A stretch of 64,000 nucleotides of DNA, from assembly GCF_003729955.1 (NCBI RefSeq), contig NZ_RJTX01000001.1, forward strand, positions 620,001-684,000, in the 5' to 3' direction. The stretch comes from Chryseobacterium daecheongense. Its GTDB lineage: Bacteria > Bacteroidota > Bacteroidia > Flavobacteriales > Weeksellaceae. Positions 53,287-61,533 of this stretch are shown piece after piece (position 1 is the stretch's first letter; each line of letters begins with the position of its first letter). Made by a program: the position numbers and the translations under genes. The notes beneath the pieces are model-generated. The model did no database searches. It was not told the DNA's origin and saw only the letters and a program-made list of their open reading frames with translations.

Positions 53287-53806
53287 TTTTTTTGGTCTTT
53301 AAATAATCGGTAAGCCATTTTTTCGCTTTACTCAACTGGCTTTTGCTTGTTCCTTCAGAAATGTTTAAGATTTCTGCAATCTCCTGATGTTTTTTCTCTT
53401 CAAAAATATACAGGTTAAAGATCAGTCTGTATCCTACCGGCATTTGAGAGAATATCTCTTCGAGATTGATTTCTCCGAGGTGTTCATCGAAATCATCATC
53501 GGACACATCTTCCGCAGTTTCCATATCTACATAGAGGATGTTTTTATTCTTCCGGATAAAACTGATGGAATCATTCACTACGATTTTCCTCAACCAGAAA
53601 GGAAAGCTTTTCCATTCTCTGCATTCATGGATCTTGGTGAAGCATTTCATGAAAGCATTCATCAGAATATCTTCTGCATCGTGGATGTTATTAGTATAAG
53701 AATTCGCAATAGCGAGCATTTTACCTGAAAACATATCATAAAGGGCTTTCTGCCCTCTACGGTCCTGTTTTTTCGCCAGTATAAAATTCTTTTCTAATTG
53801 TTCCAT
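53252..53806 (-). CDS. ECF-type RNA polymerase sigma factor
   Basis: A 184-residue sigma-70 family factor of the extracytoplasmic function type. Region 2 (about 20-90) contains SYTNNIHDAEDILMNAFMKCFTKI (in parts), the -10 recognition and core-binding segment; region 4 (about 120-175) has the helix-turn-helix LNISEGTSKSQLSKAKKWL. It lacks the 1.1 and 3 regions of housekeeping factors. The overlap of 35 bases with the downstream anti-sigma gene indicates coupling. The controlled genes may include the beta-barrel gene at 51401. The stimulus is unknown. Confidence 0.92.
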   Translation of the reverse strand: MEQLEKNFILAKKQDRRGQKALYDMFSGKMLAIANSYTNNIHDAEDILMNAFMKCFTKIHECREWKSFPFWLRKIVVNDSISFIRKNKNILYVDMETAEDVSDDDFDEHLGEINLEEIFSQMPVGYRLIFNLYIFEEKKHQEIAEILNISEGTSKSQLSKAKKWLTDYLKTKKNEQRNTETVKI

Positions 53807-53921
53807 GAATCAGTTTCTATAAATAAGACAACAAAAATTGAAAAACGTTGCCTGTGAAATAAAAAAAATTGCATTTTTTCTCAAAATGCAATTTAATATA
53901 TTAATAATCAATAAGATAATT

Positions 53922-55181
53922 TTAATGACTAACGTTAGCTACTTTTTTAGGATCATGCTTATGTCTGAAGAAAATAGCAAATAGCACAGCAATGATCAAT
54001 GCATATGCTGCAAAATACAGCCAGATCTCATGCCACATTTTATCTCCGTTAGGCAAAGTAAAATTATTCTGAATAATCCAACCGCTTACTAAACTTCCTA
54101 TCATGGCACCAAAGCCATTCGTCATCATCATAAATAATCCCTGTGCAGAAGAACGGATTTTAAAATCTGTATTGGTTTCAACAAAAAGAGATCCTGAAAT
54201 ATTAAAGAAGTCGAATGCCATTCCATATACAATACATGAAAGGATGATTAAAACCAAGCCAAATCCTTCCGGAACTCCATAGGCGAAGAATCCGAATCGT
54301 AAAACCCAGGCTAACATGGAAATCAACATTACTTTTTTAATTCCGAATTTCTTTAAAAAAAACGGAATCGCCAGAATGAATAATGTTTCCGAAACCTGAG
54401 AAATAGACATGATCAAAGTAGAACGCTTTACCACTAAGCTGTCTGCATATTCCGGCATTTTACCGAAATCTGAAAGAAATGCATCTCCGTACATATTAGT
54501 CAATTGCAAAGCAGCTCCTAAAAACATGGAAAACAGGAAGAACATGGCCATTTTTCCGTTTCCGAATAATGATAATGAGTTCAGTCCTAATTTTTCTAAT
54601 GTAGTTGCATTTTTAGGGATTGTATTCTGTGGCGGACATTTAGGCAATGTAAATGCATAAATCCCCAAAAGAATAGCAAATAACGCCGCAATATAAAACT
54701 GGTTTCCTGAATCTTTATTATCTGTAAGATTGGTAATCCACATCGCTACAATAAATCCTATGGTTCCCCATACTCTAATTGGCGGGAAAACTTTTACTAC
54801 ATCATAATCATTGTTTTTAAGAACATAGTAGGCAATAGAATTGGATAGGGAGATCGTAGGCATATAAAAAAACATGGCGATCAGCATTACCCAGAAAAAC
54901 TGGTGTGGATCAGAAACCTGAGGAAGAAAAAACAAGGTAATTCCGTATAAAATATGAAGAATCCCATAAAGCCTTTCCGCATTCATCCAACGATCTGCAA
55001 TAATTCCCGTAAGAGCAGGCATCACAATAGATGAAATTCCTAATGTGGAAAATACAGCTCCAAATTCTGCACCACCCCATTGTTTTGTGCTGAACCAATA
55101 TACTCCAATGGTAATCAGCCATGCTCCCCAAACAAAAAATTGCAGAAAGCTAAGGATGGTAAGTCGTAATTTTAAATTCAT
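53922..55181 (-). CDS. Nucleoside permease-type MFS transporter
   Basis: A 419-residue membrane transporter with about 12 helices, most like the nucleoside:H+ symporters (NHS family, NupG-like) of the major facilitator superfamily. The start MNLKLRLTILSFLQFFVWGAWLITIGVYW (in parts) is their hallmark, and GIIADRWMNAERLYG near 60-74 is the loop 2-3 motif. The second half has the LFVETNTDFKIRSSAQG near 315-331 characteristic of this group. Nucleosides are the likely substrate by family, not by direct evidence. The gene follows the bifunctional nuclease by 22 bases on the same strand, so the two may be cotranscribed. Confidence 0.9.
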   Translation of the reverse strand: MNLKLRLTILSFLQFFVWGAWLITIGVYWFSTKQWGGAEFGAVFSTLGISSIVMPALTGIIADRWMNAERLYGILHILYGITLFFLPQVSDPHQFFWVMLIAMFFYMPTISLSNSIAYYVLKNNDYDVVKVFPPIRVWGTIGFIVAMWITNLTDNKDSGNQFYIAALFAILLGIYAFTLPKCPPQNTIPKNATTLEKLGLNSLSLFGNGKMAMFFLFSMFLGAALQLTNMYGDAFLSDFGKMPEYADSLVVKRSTLIMSISQVSETLFILAIPFFLKKFGIKKVMLISMLAWVLRFGFFAYGVPEGFGLVLIILSCIVYGMAFDFFNISGSLFVETNTDFKIRSSAQGLFMMMTNGFGAMIGSLVSGWIIQNNFTLPNGDKMWHEIWLYFAAYALIIAVLFAIFFRHKHDPKKVANVSH

Positions 55182-55203
55182 AAATGGTTTTAAATATCTC
55201 TAA

Positions 55204-55803
55204 TTAATCAATTTTCTTTTTTCTCCTCTTAATCTCTTCCTGGATTTCCAAAGCTGTGTCATAATCTTCTTCTTTTACGGCTTCATCCAATAGTTTCTGA
55301 AGCTCTTCCATGGAAAGGGATCTTAAGCTATCTTCTGTTTGTACGGTTTCAGAAAATGATTGTTCTTCTTTGGATACATCTTCCAGTTCCAAAAGGATTC
55401 CTGCCTCATTCAATACCTGCTGGGTTGTGAAAATAGGAGCATCAAATCTTACGGCCATGGCAACGGCATCAGAAGTTCTGGCATCCAGAATCAACTCCTC
55501 ATCATTATTTTTATTCTTGAAATTGATGTTGGAAAAGAAAACTCCGTCTACGATCTGATAAATGATCACAGAAACCAACTCATAGTTAGCAGAAACTATA
55601 AATTTTGTAAATAAGTCGTGAGTAAGTGGACGCGGTGGATGAATGTCTTTCTCCAGGCCAAGAGAAATGGATTGGGCCTCAAAATTTCCTATCACAACAG
55701 GTAATTTTATATGTGACTCTTCATGCTCCAATAACAACGCGTATGCTCCCGATTGGGTCTGGCTATACGATATTCCGCGAATAATTAACTGCTTATAATC
55801 CAT
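55204..55803 (-). CDS. Bifunctional nuclease family protein with UVR domain
   Basis: A 199-residue protein of the DUF151 bifunctional nuclease family (BFN), with RNase and DNase activity reported for homologues. The core (about residues 1-130) has the family pattern YALLLEHEESHIKLPVVIGNFEAQSIS (in parts) and RTSDAVAMAVRFDAPIF near 108-124. The last part (SMEELQKLLDEAVKEEDYDTALEI) is a UVR-like coiled coil as in UvrB/UvrC. It opens its own unit with the nucleoside permease. A -7-like box (TATATTTG, 55816-55809) lies only 6 bases from the start; if used, the message would be nearly leaderless. Another box at 55858-55851 is the alternative. Confidence 0.9.
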   Translation of the reverse strand: MDYKQLIIRGISYSQTQSGAYALLLEHEESHIKLPVVIGNFEAQSISLGLEKDIHPPRPLTHDLFTKFIVSANYELVSVIIYQIVDGVFFSNINFKNKNNDEELILDARTSDAVAMAVRFDAPIFTTQQVLNEAGILLELEDVSKEEQSFSETVQTEDSLRSLSMEELQKLLDEAVKEEDYDTALEIQEEIKRRKKKID

Positions 55804-55857
55804 AACTACAAATATAAATTAATTTTTTATTGTAGGTTTTACTTTTTACACAAAAAT

Positions 55858-55878
55858 AAAAGCCCGGAAAGGGCTTTT
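55858..55878 (-). terminator. Terminator after etfA
   Basis: AAAAGCCC / GGGCTTTT stem with a five-base loop, about 107 bases after the etfA stop; the spacer between is the repeat-rich sequence at 55899-55981. Confidence 0.75.
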
Positions 55879-55898
55879 ACTTATTATTTTGTTCAAAT

Positions 55899-55981
55899 GT
55901 CAATGGTGAATTGTGAATTAACTCTGTTGTCTGTTTTTATACTCGCTTATTCACTTGCGAAGCAAAAATTGACAATTGACT
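55899..55981. repeat. Repeat-rich spacer after etfA with heptanucleotide units
   Basis: Three 7-base units GTCAATG, GTGAATT, GTGAATT at 55899-55919 and two more, ATTGACA, ATTGACT at 55968-55981, form an inverted pair on the two ends of the 83-base spacer. Between them is CTTATTCACTTGCGAAGC. The element ends 3 bases from the etfA stop. Confidence 0.7.
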
Positions 55982-55984
55982 ATT

Positions 55985-56932
55985 TTATCCTTTTAAAGCT
56001 TTGATTTTCTCAGTTAATGCAGGAATAATCTGGAATGCATCACCTACCACTCCATAATCTGCTGATTTGAAGAATGGAGCTTCTGCATCATTATTGATCA
56101 CTACGATTGTCTTTGAAGAGTTTACCCCAGCCAAATGCTGAATAGCTCCTGAAATACCTACAGCAATGTAAAGGTTGGGTGAAATTGCTTTACCAGTTTG
56201 TCCTACGTGTTCTGTATGAGGTCTCCAACCGATATCAGAAACAGGCTTAGAACAAGCTGTAGCTGCGCCAAGAACATTGGCCAAATCTTCAATCATTCCC
56301 CAGTTTTCAGGACCTTTCATTCCTCTTCCGGCAGAAACTACTATTTCTGCTTCTTTAAGGTCTAGTTTTCCTGAGCTTTGCTCGTGAGAGATCACTTTGG
56401 TATCTTCGTTGGCAACAGATAAGTTTTTCACTTCTTCTGAACCTGATACTGCATTTTCTTTCACTCCGAAAGCATTTTGAGAAACAGTAACAATTACTCC
56501 ATTTCCTTCTGCTTTAGCATGCATGAAACCTTTACCAGAGAAAGCTTTTCTTTTTACCTGGAATGGTGAAAGGCTTTCCGGAGCGGCTAATGCATTGGTG
56601 ATTAAAGAATGTCCGTTCATCACTGCCAACATGGGTGCAATGGAAGAAGCATCTGTAGTGTGAGGGAAAACAATAATTCCTCCATTTGCCACTTCATTGA
56701 TCGCCTGTGCGAATGCCTTAGCTGAGAAATTTTTAAGACCTTCGTCTTTGATATTGATTACATTAGATGCTCCATATTTGTATAATACATCTGAAGAATC
56801 TGTTGGGTTTACAGAGATTGCTGTAACGGTTTCTCCCGCCTGATCTGCAATAGCTTTAGCATAAGAAACTGCTTCGAAAGCTGCTTTTTTGTAAACTCCG
56901 TTTATATTTTCTGCGTATACGAATACTGCCAT
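55985..56932 (-). CDS. etfA: Electron transfer flavoprotein alpha subunit
   Basis: EtfA carries the FAD that passes electrons from acyl-CoA and amino acid dehydrogenases to the quinone pool. The 315-residue protein has the N-terminal part that pairs with EtfB, then the C-terminal FAD domain with the motif SAGRGMKGPENWGMIEDLANVLGAA (in parts, near 204-225), and the conserved ending HTEHVGQTGKAISPNLYIAVGISGAIQHL (in parts) near 251-280, where His/Thr residues contact the flavin. It is the second gene of the etfB-etfA pair on this strand. The 41-base spacer between them holds an 8-base tandem repeat. Confidence 0.95.
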   Translation of the reverse strand: MAVFVYAENINGVYKKAAFEAVSYAKAIADQAGETVTAISVNPTDSSDVLYKYGASNVINIKDEGLKNFSAKAFAQAINEVANGGIIVFPHTTDASSIAPMLAVMNGHSLITNALAAPESLSPFQVKRKAFSGKGFMHAKAEGNGVIVTVSQNAFGVKENAVSGSEEVKNLSVANEDTKVISHEQSSGKLDLKEAEIVVSAGRGMKGPENWGMIEDLANVLGAATACSKPVSDIGWRPHTEHVGQTGKAISPNLYIAVGISGAIQHLAGVNSSKTIVVINNDAEAPFFKSADYGVVGDAFQIIPALTEKIKALKG

Positions 56933-56942
56933 TTTTCTTAAA

Positions 56943-56973
56943 TTAAAAGATTAAAAAATTGAATGATTAAAGA
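56943..56973. repeat. Octanucleotide array between etfB and etfA
   Basis: Units TTAAAAGA, TTAAAAAA, TTGAATGA, then TTAAAGA and TTAGATTA run through the spacer between the two genes. The units drift to 7 bases near the end. Confidence 0.7.
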
Positions 56974-57720
56974 TTAGATTACTTTCGCTTCTTCGTGAAG
57001 TAGTCTTACTAATTCATCAAGGTTATCCGGAGAAACAATTTTCACAGCTGCTCTTGGCGGAACACTGTCATAAGAAACTCCCTGAACTTTTACTTCGGAA
57101 GAAGCTGGTTCCACCACCTGCAAAGGTTTTGTTCTTGCAGACATAATTCCTCTCATGTTTGGAATAATCAAATCTTTTTCGTCTACTAATCCTTTCTGAC
57201 CAGCGATTACTGCCGGTAGCTTTACGGAAATAGTTTCTTTACCTCCTTCAATCTCTCTTACAGCAGTAGCTTCGCTTCCGTTTACATCTAATCCTACAGA
57301 CGCGTTCACGAAAGGCTGGTTTAATAACTGAGCCACCATTCCAGGAACAGAACCACCATTGTAATCGATAGATTCTTTACCGCAAAGGATAAGATCATAG
57401 CCTCCGTTTTGTGCTACAGCAGCAATTTCTTTTGCCGTAGAATAGCTGTCTTTAGGATCTAGGTTTACTCTCACCGCATCATTTGCTCCGATTGCCAATG
57501 CTTTTCTGATTACCGGCTCCGTAGCAGCATCACCTACGTTGATCACTGTTACAGTAGCTCCCTGAGATTCCTGAAGTTTAACTGCTTTTGTTAATGCAAA
57601 TTCATCTAAAGGATTGATTACCCATTGGATTCCGTTCTTGTCGAAAGCAGATTTATCTGCTGTAAAGTTAATTTTAGAAGTAGTATCCGGAACACTACTA
57701 ATACAAACTAATATTTTCAT
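56974..57720 (-). CDS. etfB: Electron transfer flavoprotein beta subunit
   Basis: EtfB forms with EtfA the flavin-carrying electron carrier of the cytoplasm, binding AMP. The 248-residue protein begins MKILVCISSVPDTTSKINF and has the nucleotide-binding loop TLVINVGDAATEPVIRKALAIGANDAVRV (in parts) near 55-80, and the conserved LILCGKESIDYNGGSVPGMVAQLL (in parts) near 111-134 that contacts AMP. The ending is the usual EtfB C-terminus. A 24-base perfect palindrome lies about 100 bases upstream. The promoter was not identified with confidence. Confidence 0.95.
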   Translation of the reverse strand: MKILVCISSVPDTTSKINFTADKSAFDKNGIQWVINPLDEFALTKAVKLQESQGATVTVINVGDAATEPVIRKALAIGANDAVRVNLDPKDSYSTAKEIAAVAQNGGYDLILCGKESIDYNGGSVPGMVAQLLNQPFVNASVGLDVNGSEATAVREIEGGKETISVKLPAVIAGQKGLVDEKDLIIPNMRGIMSARTKPLQVVEPASSEVKVQGVSYDSVPPRAAVKIVSPDNLDELVRLLHEEAKVI

Positions 57721-57816
57721 GTGTACTATGTTATTTTTTTCCCTTTAAGGCACAAAAACCAAACGGTTGAAATGCAGAGATTTTTTATTTTTAATTTCTG
57801 TAAATATAAGCAAAAA

Positions 57817-57840
57817 ATATATTATGCATGCATAATATAT
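57817..57840. repeat. 24-base perfect palindrome upstream of etfB
   Basis: ATATATTATGCA is followed by its exact inverted copy TGCATAATATAT. There is no loop, so it would be a protein-binding site or a cruciform rather than a terminator. Confidence 0.65.
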
Positions 57841-57872
57841 ATTGATTTGTTATTCAGCGCATTAAAAATAAT

Positions 57873-57898
57873 AAAAACGCTTTATATAAAGCGTTTTT
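57873..57898 (-). terminator. Terminator after the T9SS cargo protein gene
   Basis: A near-perfect palindrome AAAAACGCTTTA / TATAAAGCGTTTTT with T-rich flanks, 28 bases after the stop at 57926. Confidence 0.8.
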
Positions 57899-57925
57899 TG
57901 TAAATATTGGGGAAGATCACCAAGT

Positions 57926-58948
57926 TTATTTTTTAATGAATTTTTTAGAAAATTTATTTTCTTTCGTTTCAATATTAATAATATAAGTTCCCGGAATAAG
58001 ATCCCTTACCTCTATTTTATCACGATCAAGCTTTATATTTACTTTTTTACCTGATACATCAAAAATTTCAATTTTAGTGATTAATGATTTAGATTGTACA
58101 TGAATCATATCAGTGGCTGGATTGGGATACACCAAAATATTATTCTCTGCCTCTTCAACTGTTTCTTTTGTTGCTAATACAGCACTATCAATAGCTGTCA
58201 GTGTATAATCATCAAAAGAAGTGATATGTGCCACCGTATTTCCAGTGCTTGCTACCGAAACAAAATCCATTTCAAAAGGATCCTGGCCTACAGCCGCCGG
58301 TATGTAATCTATAGTACTAGGACTATAAGTATTACCTCCGGGTGGAGTCCACGTAGCAATTCCGGTAGTTTTATTAAATGTGCAGCTTAAAGTAATCCAA
58401 GTATTGGGAGGATATGTATATGTATTTGGTTCCAAATAAAAACTATAGTTACCTGTTACACCTGTTGTGGTTTTAGTGTAATTTCCTATTCCGATAGTTC
58501 TTTGTGAGGCATAATCATATCCTATTCCTGTTAACGTTTTATGAGTTGTTGTATTATAAATTAAAACAGTTGCCCAGCCGTTACCACCTGTAACACTTCC
58601 GGTGTATAACTTAACATTCAATTTAATAATATCGTTTCCCGGTGTTCTTGCAGCCCATGCTGCAGGCAATCCATTCTTCCACATATACTTTGTTCCTGTC
58701 GCTGTTGCATTTCCTGTAAGCTGTAATGATTTGTCATGGGCAGCATCTATACTTACAATCTGCGCATCTGCATTAGAGCCTCCGGCGAAATCCGTATAAA
58801 ATCCCCCTTGTCCGGGCGTTGTTGCGGTAATATCCGTACCAACATTTCCTATAGTATAGGAATTAAAATTATCACTTTGTAAAATCTGAGCATTGAATGT
58901 CTGGACTAATGCCAACAAGAATGCATTAATTGATAAAAAATTTTTCAT
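57926..58948 (-). CDS. T9SS type A sorting domain protein
   Basis: A 340-residue exported protein: a signal peptide (MKNFLSINAFLLALVQTFNAQ), a beta-rich central domain (about 25-255) that may be a concanavalin-like jellyroll, and a type A C-terminal sorting domain (about 265-340) with the motif VYPNPATDMIHVQSK near 271 and IPGTYIINIETKENK near 319. The last residues are basic (KKFIKK). Such proteins pass the outer membrane through the type IX system and are often cut and anchored to the cell surface. The central domain has no clear catalytic motif. The sorting domain closely resembles that of the protein at 59985. Confidence 0.9.
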   Translation of the reverse strand: MKNFLSINAFLLALVQTFNAQILQSDNFNSYTIGNVGTDITATTPGQGGFYTDFAGGSNADAQIVSIDAAHDKSLQLTGNATATGTKYMWKNGLPAAWAARTPGNDIIKLNVKLYTGSVTGGNGWATVLIYNTTTHKTLTGIGYDYASQRTIGIGNYTKTTTGVTGNYSFYLEPNTYTYPPNTWITLSCTFNKTTGIATWTPPGGNTYSPSTIDYIPAAVGQDPFEMDFVSVASTGNTVAHITSFDDYTLTAIDSAVLATKETVEEAENNILVYPNPATDMIHVQSKSLITKIEIFDVSGKKVNIKLDRDKIEVRDLIPGTYIINIETKENKFSKKFIKK

Positions 58949-59058
58949 GTGCCTATTTTTTTTAATTCGGTGTTATTGATAGCTAGAGATTAGCAGTAAC
59001 TAACTCAAAAATTTCACTTCATTGAGATTTAACTACAAACTTACTTCAACTTAAAACT

Positions 59059-59082
59059 GGTATCAATACCTATTAATAGGTA
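59059..59082. repeat. Overlapping palindromes upstream of the T9SS cargo gene
   Basis: GGTATCAATACC (59059-59070) and TACCTATTAATAGGTA (59067-59082) share the TACC in the middle, so the two cannot form hairpins together. They are about 115 bases upstream of the start at 58948. Confidence 0.55.
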
Positions 59083-59205
59083 ATTTTAAGTCTTAAAAAA
59101 ACTCTTTCTATTGATAAGACACCCTGAATTAAAAATGGTTGCCTCCGAATAAAAAAAATGTACTTAGATCATTTTTTCAACAATTAATATTCATCTAGCA
59201 AATAA

Positions 59206-59910
59206 TTATGCCGGTTTAGTCGCTCTAAACTCAATCTTGCTCGGTAAAACTCTCGGATTCATTTTCAAAATATCCAATACCAGATTTCCCATATCTTCGG
59301 GCTGGATTTTCCAATTGTCCTTTTCGGATGGTATATTTCCATTGAAATGGGTTGCTACCGATCCTGGCATGATAACGGTTGCCTTAATGTTATATTTTCT
59401 CAAATCTATCATCGCTGCTTGCGTAAAGCCTACTACTCCAAATTTTGAAGCATTGTATCCCGTTCCGTTTTCGAAAAAATTGGCTCCGGCCAGGCTTGAA
59501 ATGGTAATATAGTAACCTTCTGTTTTCTTCAGTTCGTCTACTGAGGCTTTTAAGGTATAGAAAACTCCGGTTAAGTTCGTTTCTATCATATCATTCCATT
59601 CTTCGGCAGATAATTCATCTACGGGCTTAAAAATCCCTAGTCCCGCGTTGGCTATAACAAAATCAAGCCTTCCAAATGTTTCAACAGTAGTTTTGATGGC
59701 CTCTTCTTCACTTTGCAGGTTTCTGACATCGGAAATAAGTCCTAGTACTTTCTCTGAGTATTGTTGCAATTCCTTTTCAGCTTTTGCCACATCCTCTCTT
59801 TTTCTCCCTGAAAAAGCTACAGAAACTCCATTTTCTAACAATATCCGTGCAATTCCAAAACCAATTCCCTTGGTTCCGCCTGTTATATAAGCTACTTTAT
59901 TTTCTAACAT
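59206..59910 (-). CDS. Short-chain dehydrogenase/reductase
   Basis: A 234-residue classical SDR. The cofactor motif TGGTKGIGFGIA is at residues 10-21, NAGLGIF near 88-94 and the catalytic Ser-Tyr-x-x-x-Lys near 140-160 (ISSLAGANFFENGTGYNASKFG). It is like the 3-ketoacyl-ACP reductase/YueD-type group, but the substrate is not known. The gene stands alone between two T9SS cargo genes on the same strand; its codon use and length look normal. A terminator-like hairpin of its neighbour separates it from the gene at 59985. Confidence 0.9.
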   Translation of the reverse strand: MLENKVAYITGGTKGIGFGIARILLENGVSVAFSGRKREDVAKAEKELQQYSEKVLGLISDVRNLQSEEEAIKTTVETFGRLDFVIANAGLGIFKPVDELSAEEWNDMIETNLTGVFYTLKASVDELKKTEGYYITISSLAGANFFENGTGYNASKFGVVGFTQAAMIDLRKYNIKATVIMPGSVATHFNGNIPSEKDNWKIQPEDMGNLVLDILKMNPRVLPSKIEFRATKPA

Positions 59911-59939
59911 AGTATTGTAATTAATATTTAAAAATAAAA

Positions 59940-59964
59940 AAAACGCCCCAAATTGGAGCGTTTT
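59940..59964 (-). terminator. Terminator after the T9SS protein with fibronectin domain
   Basis: AAAACGCCCCAA / TTGGAGCGTTTT stem with one mismatch, 20 bases after the stop at 59985. Confidence 0.75.
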
Positions 59965-59984
59965 ATGAAGATAAGATTATCTAA

Positions 59985-61421
59985 TTATTTTTTGATGAAT
60001 TTTTCAGATGTCTTTCCTGAATTGGTTTCAATGTTAATAATGTAATTACCAGGACTTAATGACTTTACATCAATTTGATTTCCATCAAGTCTAGCATTTA
60101 TTAACTTTCCTGAAGCATCAAAAATCTGTACACTTTTAATTTTTTTGTCAGTTTTTATATTCAACATATCTTTTACAGGATTTGGATAAACAGATAATAA
60201 TATATCATCATAAGTAGTTTCATTTGTACCCAAAGTAGAAGATAAACTTACACTATCTAATAATAATGAAGTAGAAGTAGCGGTGATCGCAGATTCATTA
60301 CTGAAAATCAAATAATAAATACCTGTTGTAGGAACACTGAAGTTTTGAGTTTGCTGTACATAAGTAGTTCCGCTCACAGCAATATTAGTACCAATTTGAG
60401 TAGCCCCTGTTAAAGATTTTTGCGTATTGTAATATACTTTTATGGTTCCAGAAGCGGTACCTGCAACTCTAGTCCAAAAATTCAAAGTAATAGGAGCTCC
60501 GGCTGTAAAACTTAAAGCTCTTGAATATAGTTGTGAATTGGAAACAGCTGTTGTACTTGTATTGCTAAAATAGCAGATTGTTCCTTGTTGAGCATAAGCA
60601 GCTCCTTCATTAAGTGACCAGCCTGTTCCTCCAAAACCTGCAGCATAATCAGGAGATTCAAAACTATTAGAATATGGTGCTTTTTTAGCTAAGAAGATTG
60701 AGAACGGACCTGTCCAACTACTTTGTGTAGCTCCACAGTTACTTCTAACATAATAGCTGTGATTTCCACCCGTTGGCAAATTCGATAAGTTAGCACTAGT
60801 AGTCGTAGTGTTTTGAATTGTTCCTGTTCCTAAAGTAAATCCACTCGCTCCATGTTGAACATCATAAGAAGCCGGGCTTCCAATTGCAGCAGACCAACTG
60901 GTTGTCGCAGAATTCAGAGTAATATTAGTTGCAGCATTTACGGAGAAATCATTTGGCTTAATACAGCTAGGTGCTGCAAAATTGAATGTAAAATCAAAAC
61001 CTAATGAACTCCATCTGTTATCCCATGATATATAATAAGTTGTCCCCGCTGAAACAGGAAAAGTAAGTTGAGACAAATAATTTGTAGCAGAAACATCATC
61101 ATTTCCATTATAACAGGTAAGAGCAGCACAAGTTCCGGTAATTATAGACAAACGGGTATCATTACTTTTCGTTGCGCCATCATTTTGGGGTAAATTTGAT
61201 GAAATTGTTACCTCTCCATTAGCCGTAGCTGTATAAGAATACCATATTGCTTTTGGGCTTGTTGCTTGCCCACTTCCTGCACAAGTCCCTACATAAGTCC
61301 CTGTGAGCGCCGGACATGTATAACTTCCATTTGTTGTTATTGCTGTAGCCGTAGCACATGTTAATTGTCCAAACATGTAAGTGCTTACTCCAAGTAAAGC
61401 AGATAGTAGAATTTTTTTCAT
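59985..61421 (-). CDS. T9SS type A sorting domain protein with fibronectin-type III domain
   Basis: A 478-residue exported protein. Order: signal peptide (MKKILLSALLGVSTYMFGQ), a PPC-like, Cys-containing domain (about 20-150, with TCATATAITTNGSYTCPALTG in parts), a fibronectin type III-like domain (about 153-245, ending SYYVRSNCGATQSSW), a jellyroll-like domain of the cleaved adhesin type (about 250-395) and a type A sorting domain (about 405-478) with VYPNPVKDMLNIKTD and LSPGNYIINIETNSGK. It is probably a surface adhesin or degradative-enzyme-associated protein; no catalytic site is seen. Confidence 0.9.
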   Translation of the reverse strand: MKKILLSALLGVSTYMFGQLTCATATAITTNGSYTCPALTGTYVGTCAGSGQATSPKAIWYSYTATANGEVTISSNLPQNDGATKSNDTRLSIITGTCAALTCYNGNDDVSATNYLSQLTFPVSAGTTYYISWDNRWSSLGFDFTFNFAAPSCIKPNDFSVNAATNITLNSATTSWSAAIGSPASYDVQHGASGFTLGTGTIQNTTTTSANLSNLPTGGNHSYYVRSNCGATQSSWTGPFSIFLAKKAPYSNSFESPDYAAGFGGTGWSLNEGAAYAQQGTICYFSNTSTTAVSNSQLYSRALSFTAGAPITLNFWTRVAGTASGTIKVYYNTQKSLTGATQIGTNIAVSGTTYVQQTQNFSVPTTGIYYLIFSNESAITATSTSLLLDSVSLSSTLGTNETTYDDILLSVYPNPVKDMLNIKTDKKIKSVQIFDASGKLINARLDGNQIDVKSLSPGNYIINIETNSGKTSEKFIKK

Positions 61422-61499
61422 GATATCATTTTTTTATTAGCAGTAAATATAATTATTTTATAAACTATTATTTAAAAAATATCATAAAAAAATAAAAAA

Positions 61500-61530
61500 T
61501 CCCCAAGAAATCTTTCCCAGGGACTTTTTT
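61500..61530 (-). terminator. Probable terminator after the M20 dipeptidase gene
   Basis: ATCCCC and GGGACT pair around a loop, with further inner pairing AAGA / TCTT, and a T-run beyond on the minus strand. A weaker stem than the others. Confidence 0.55.
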
Positions 61531-61533
61531 TTA

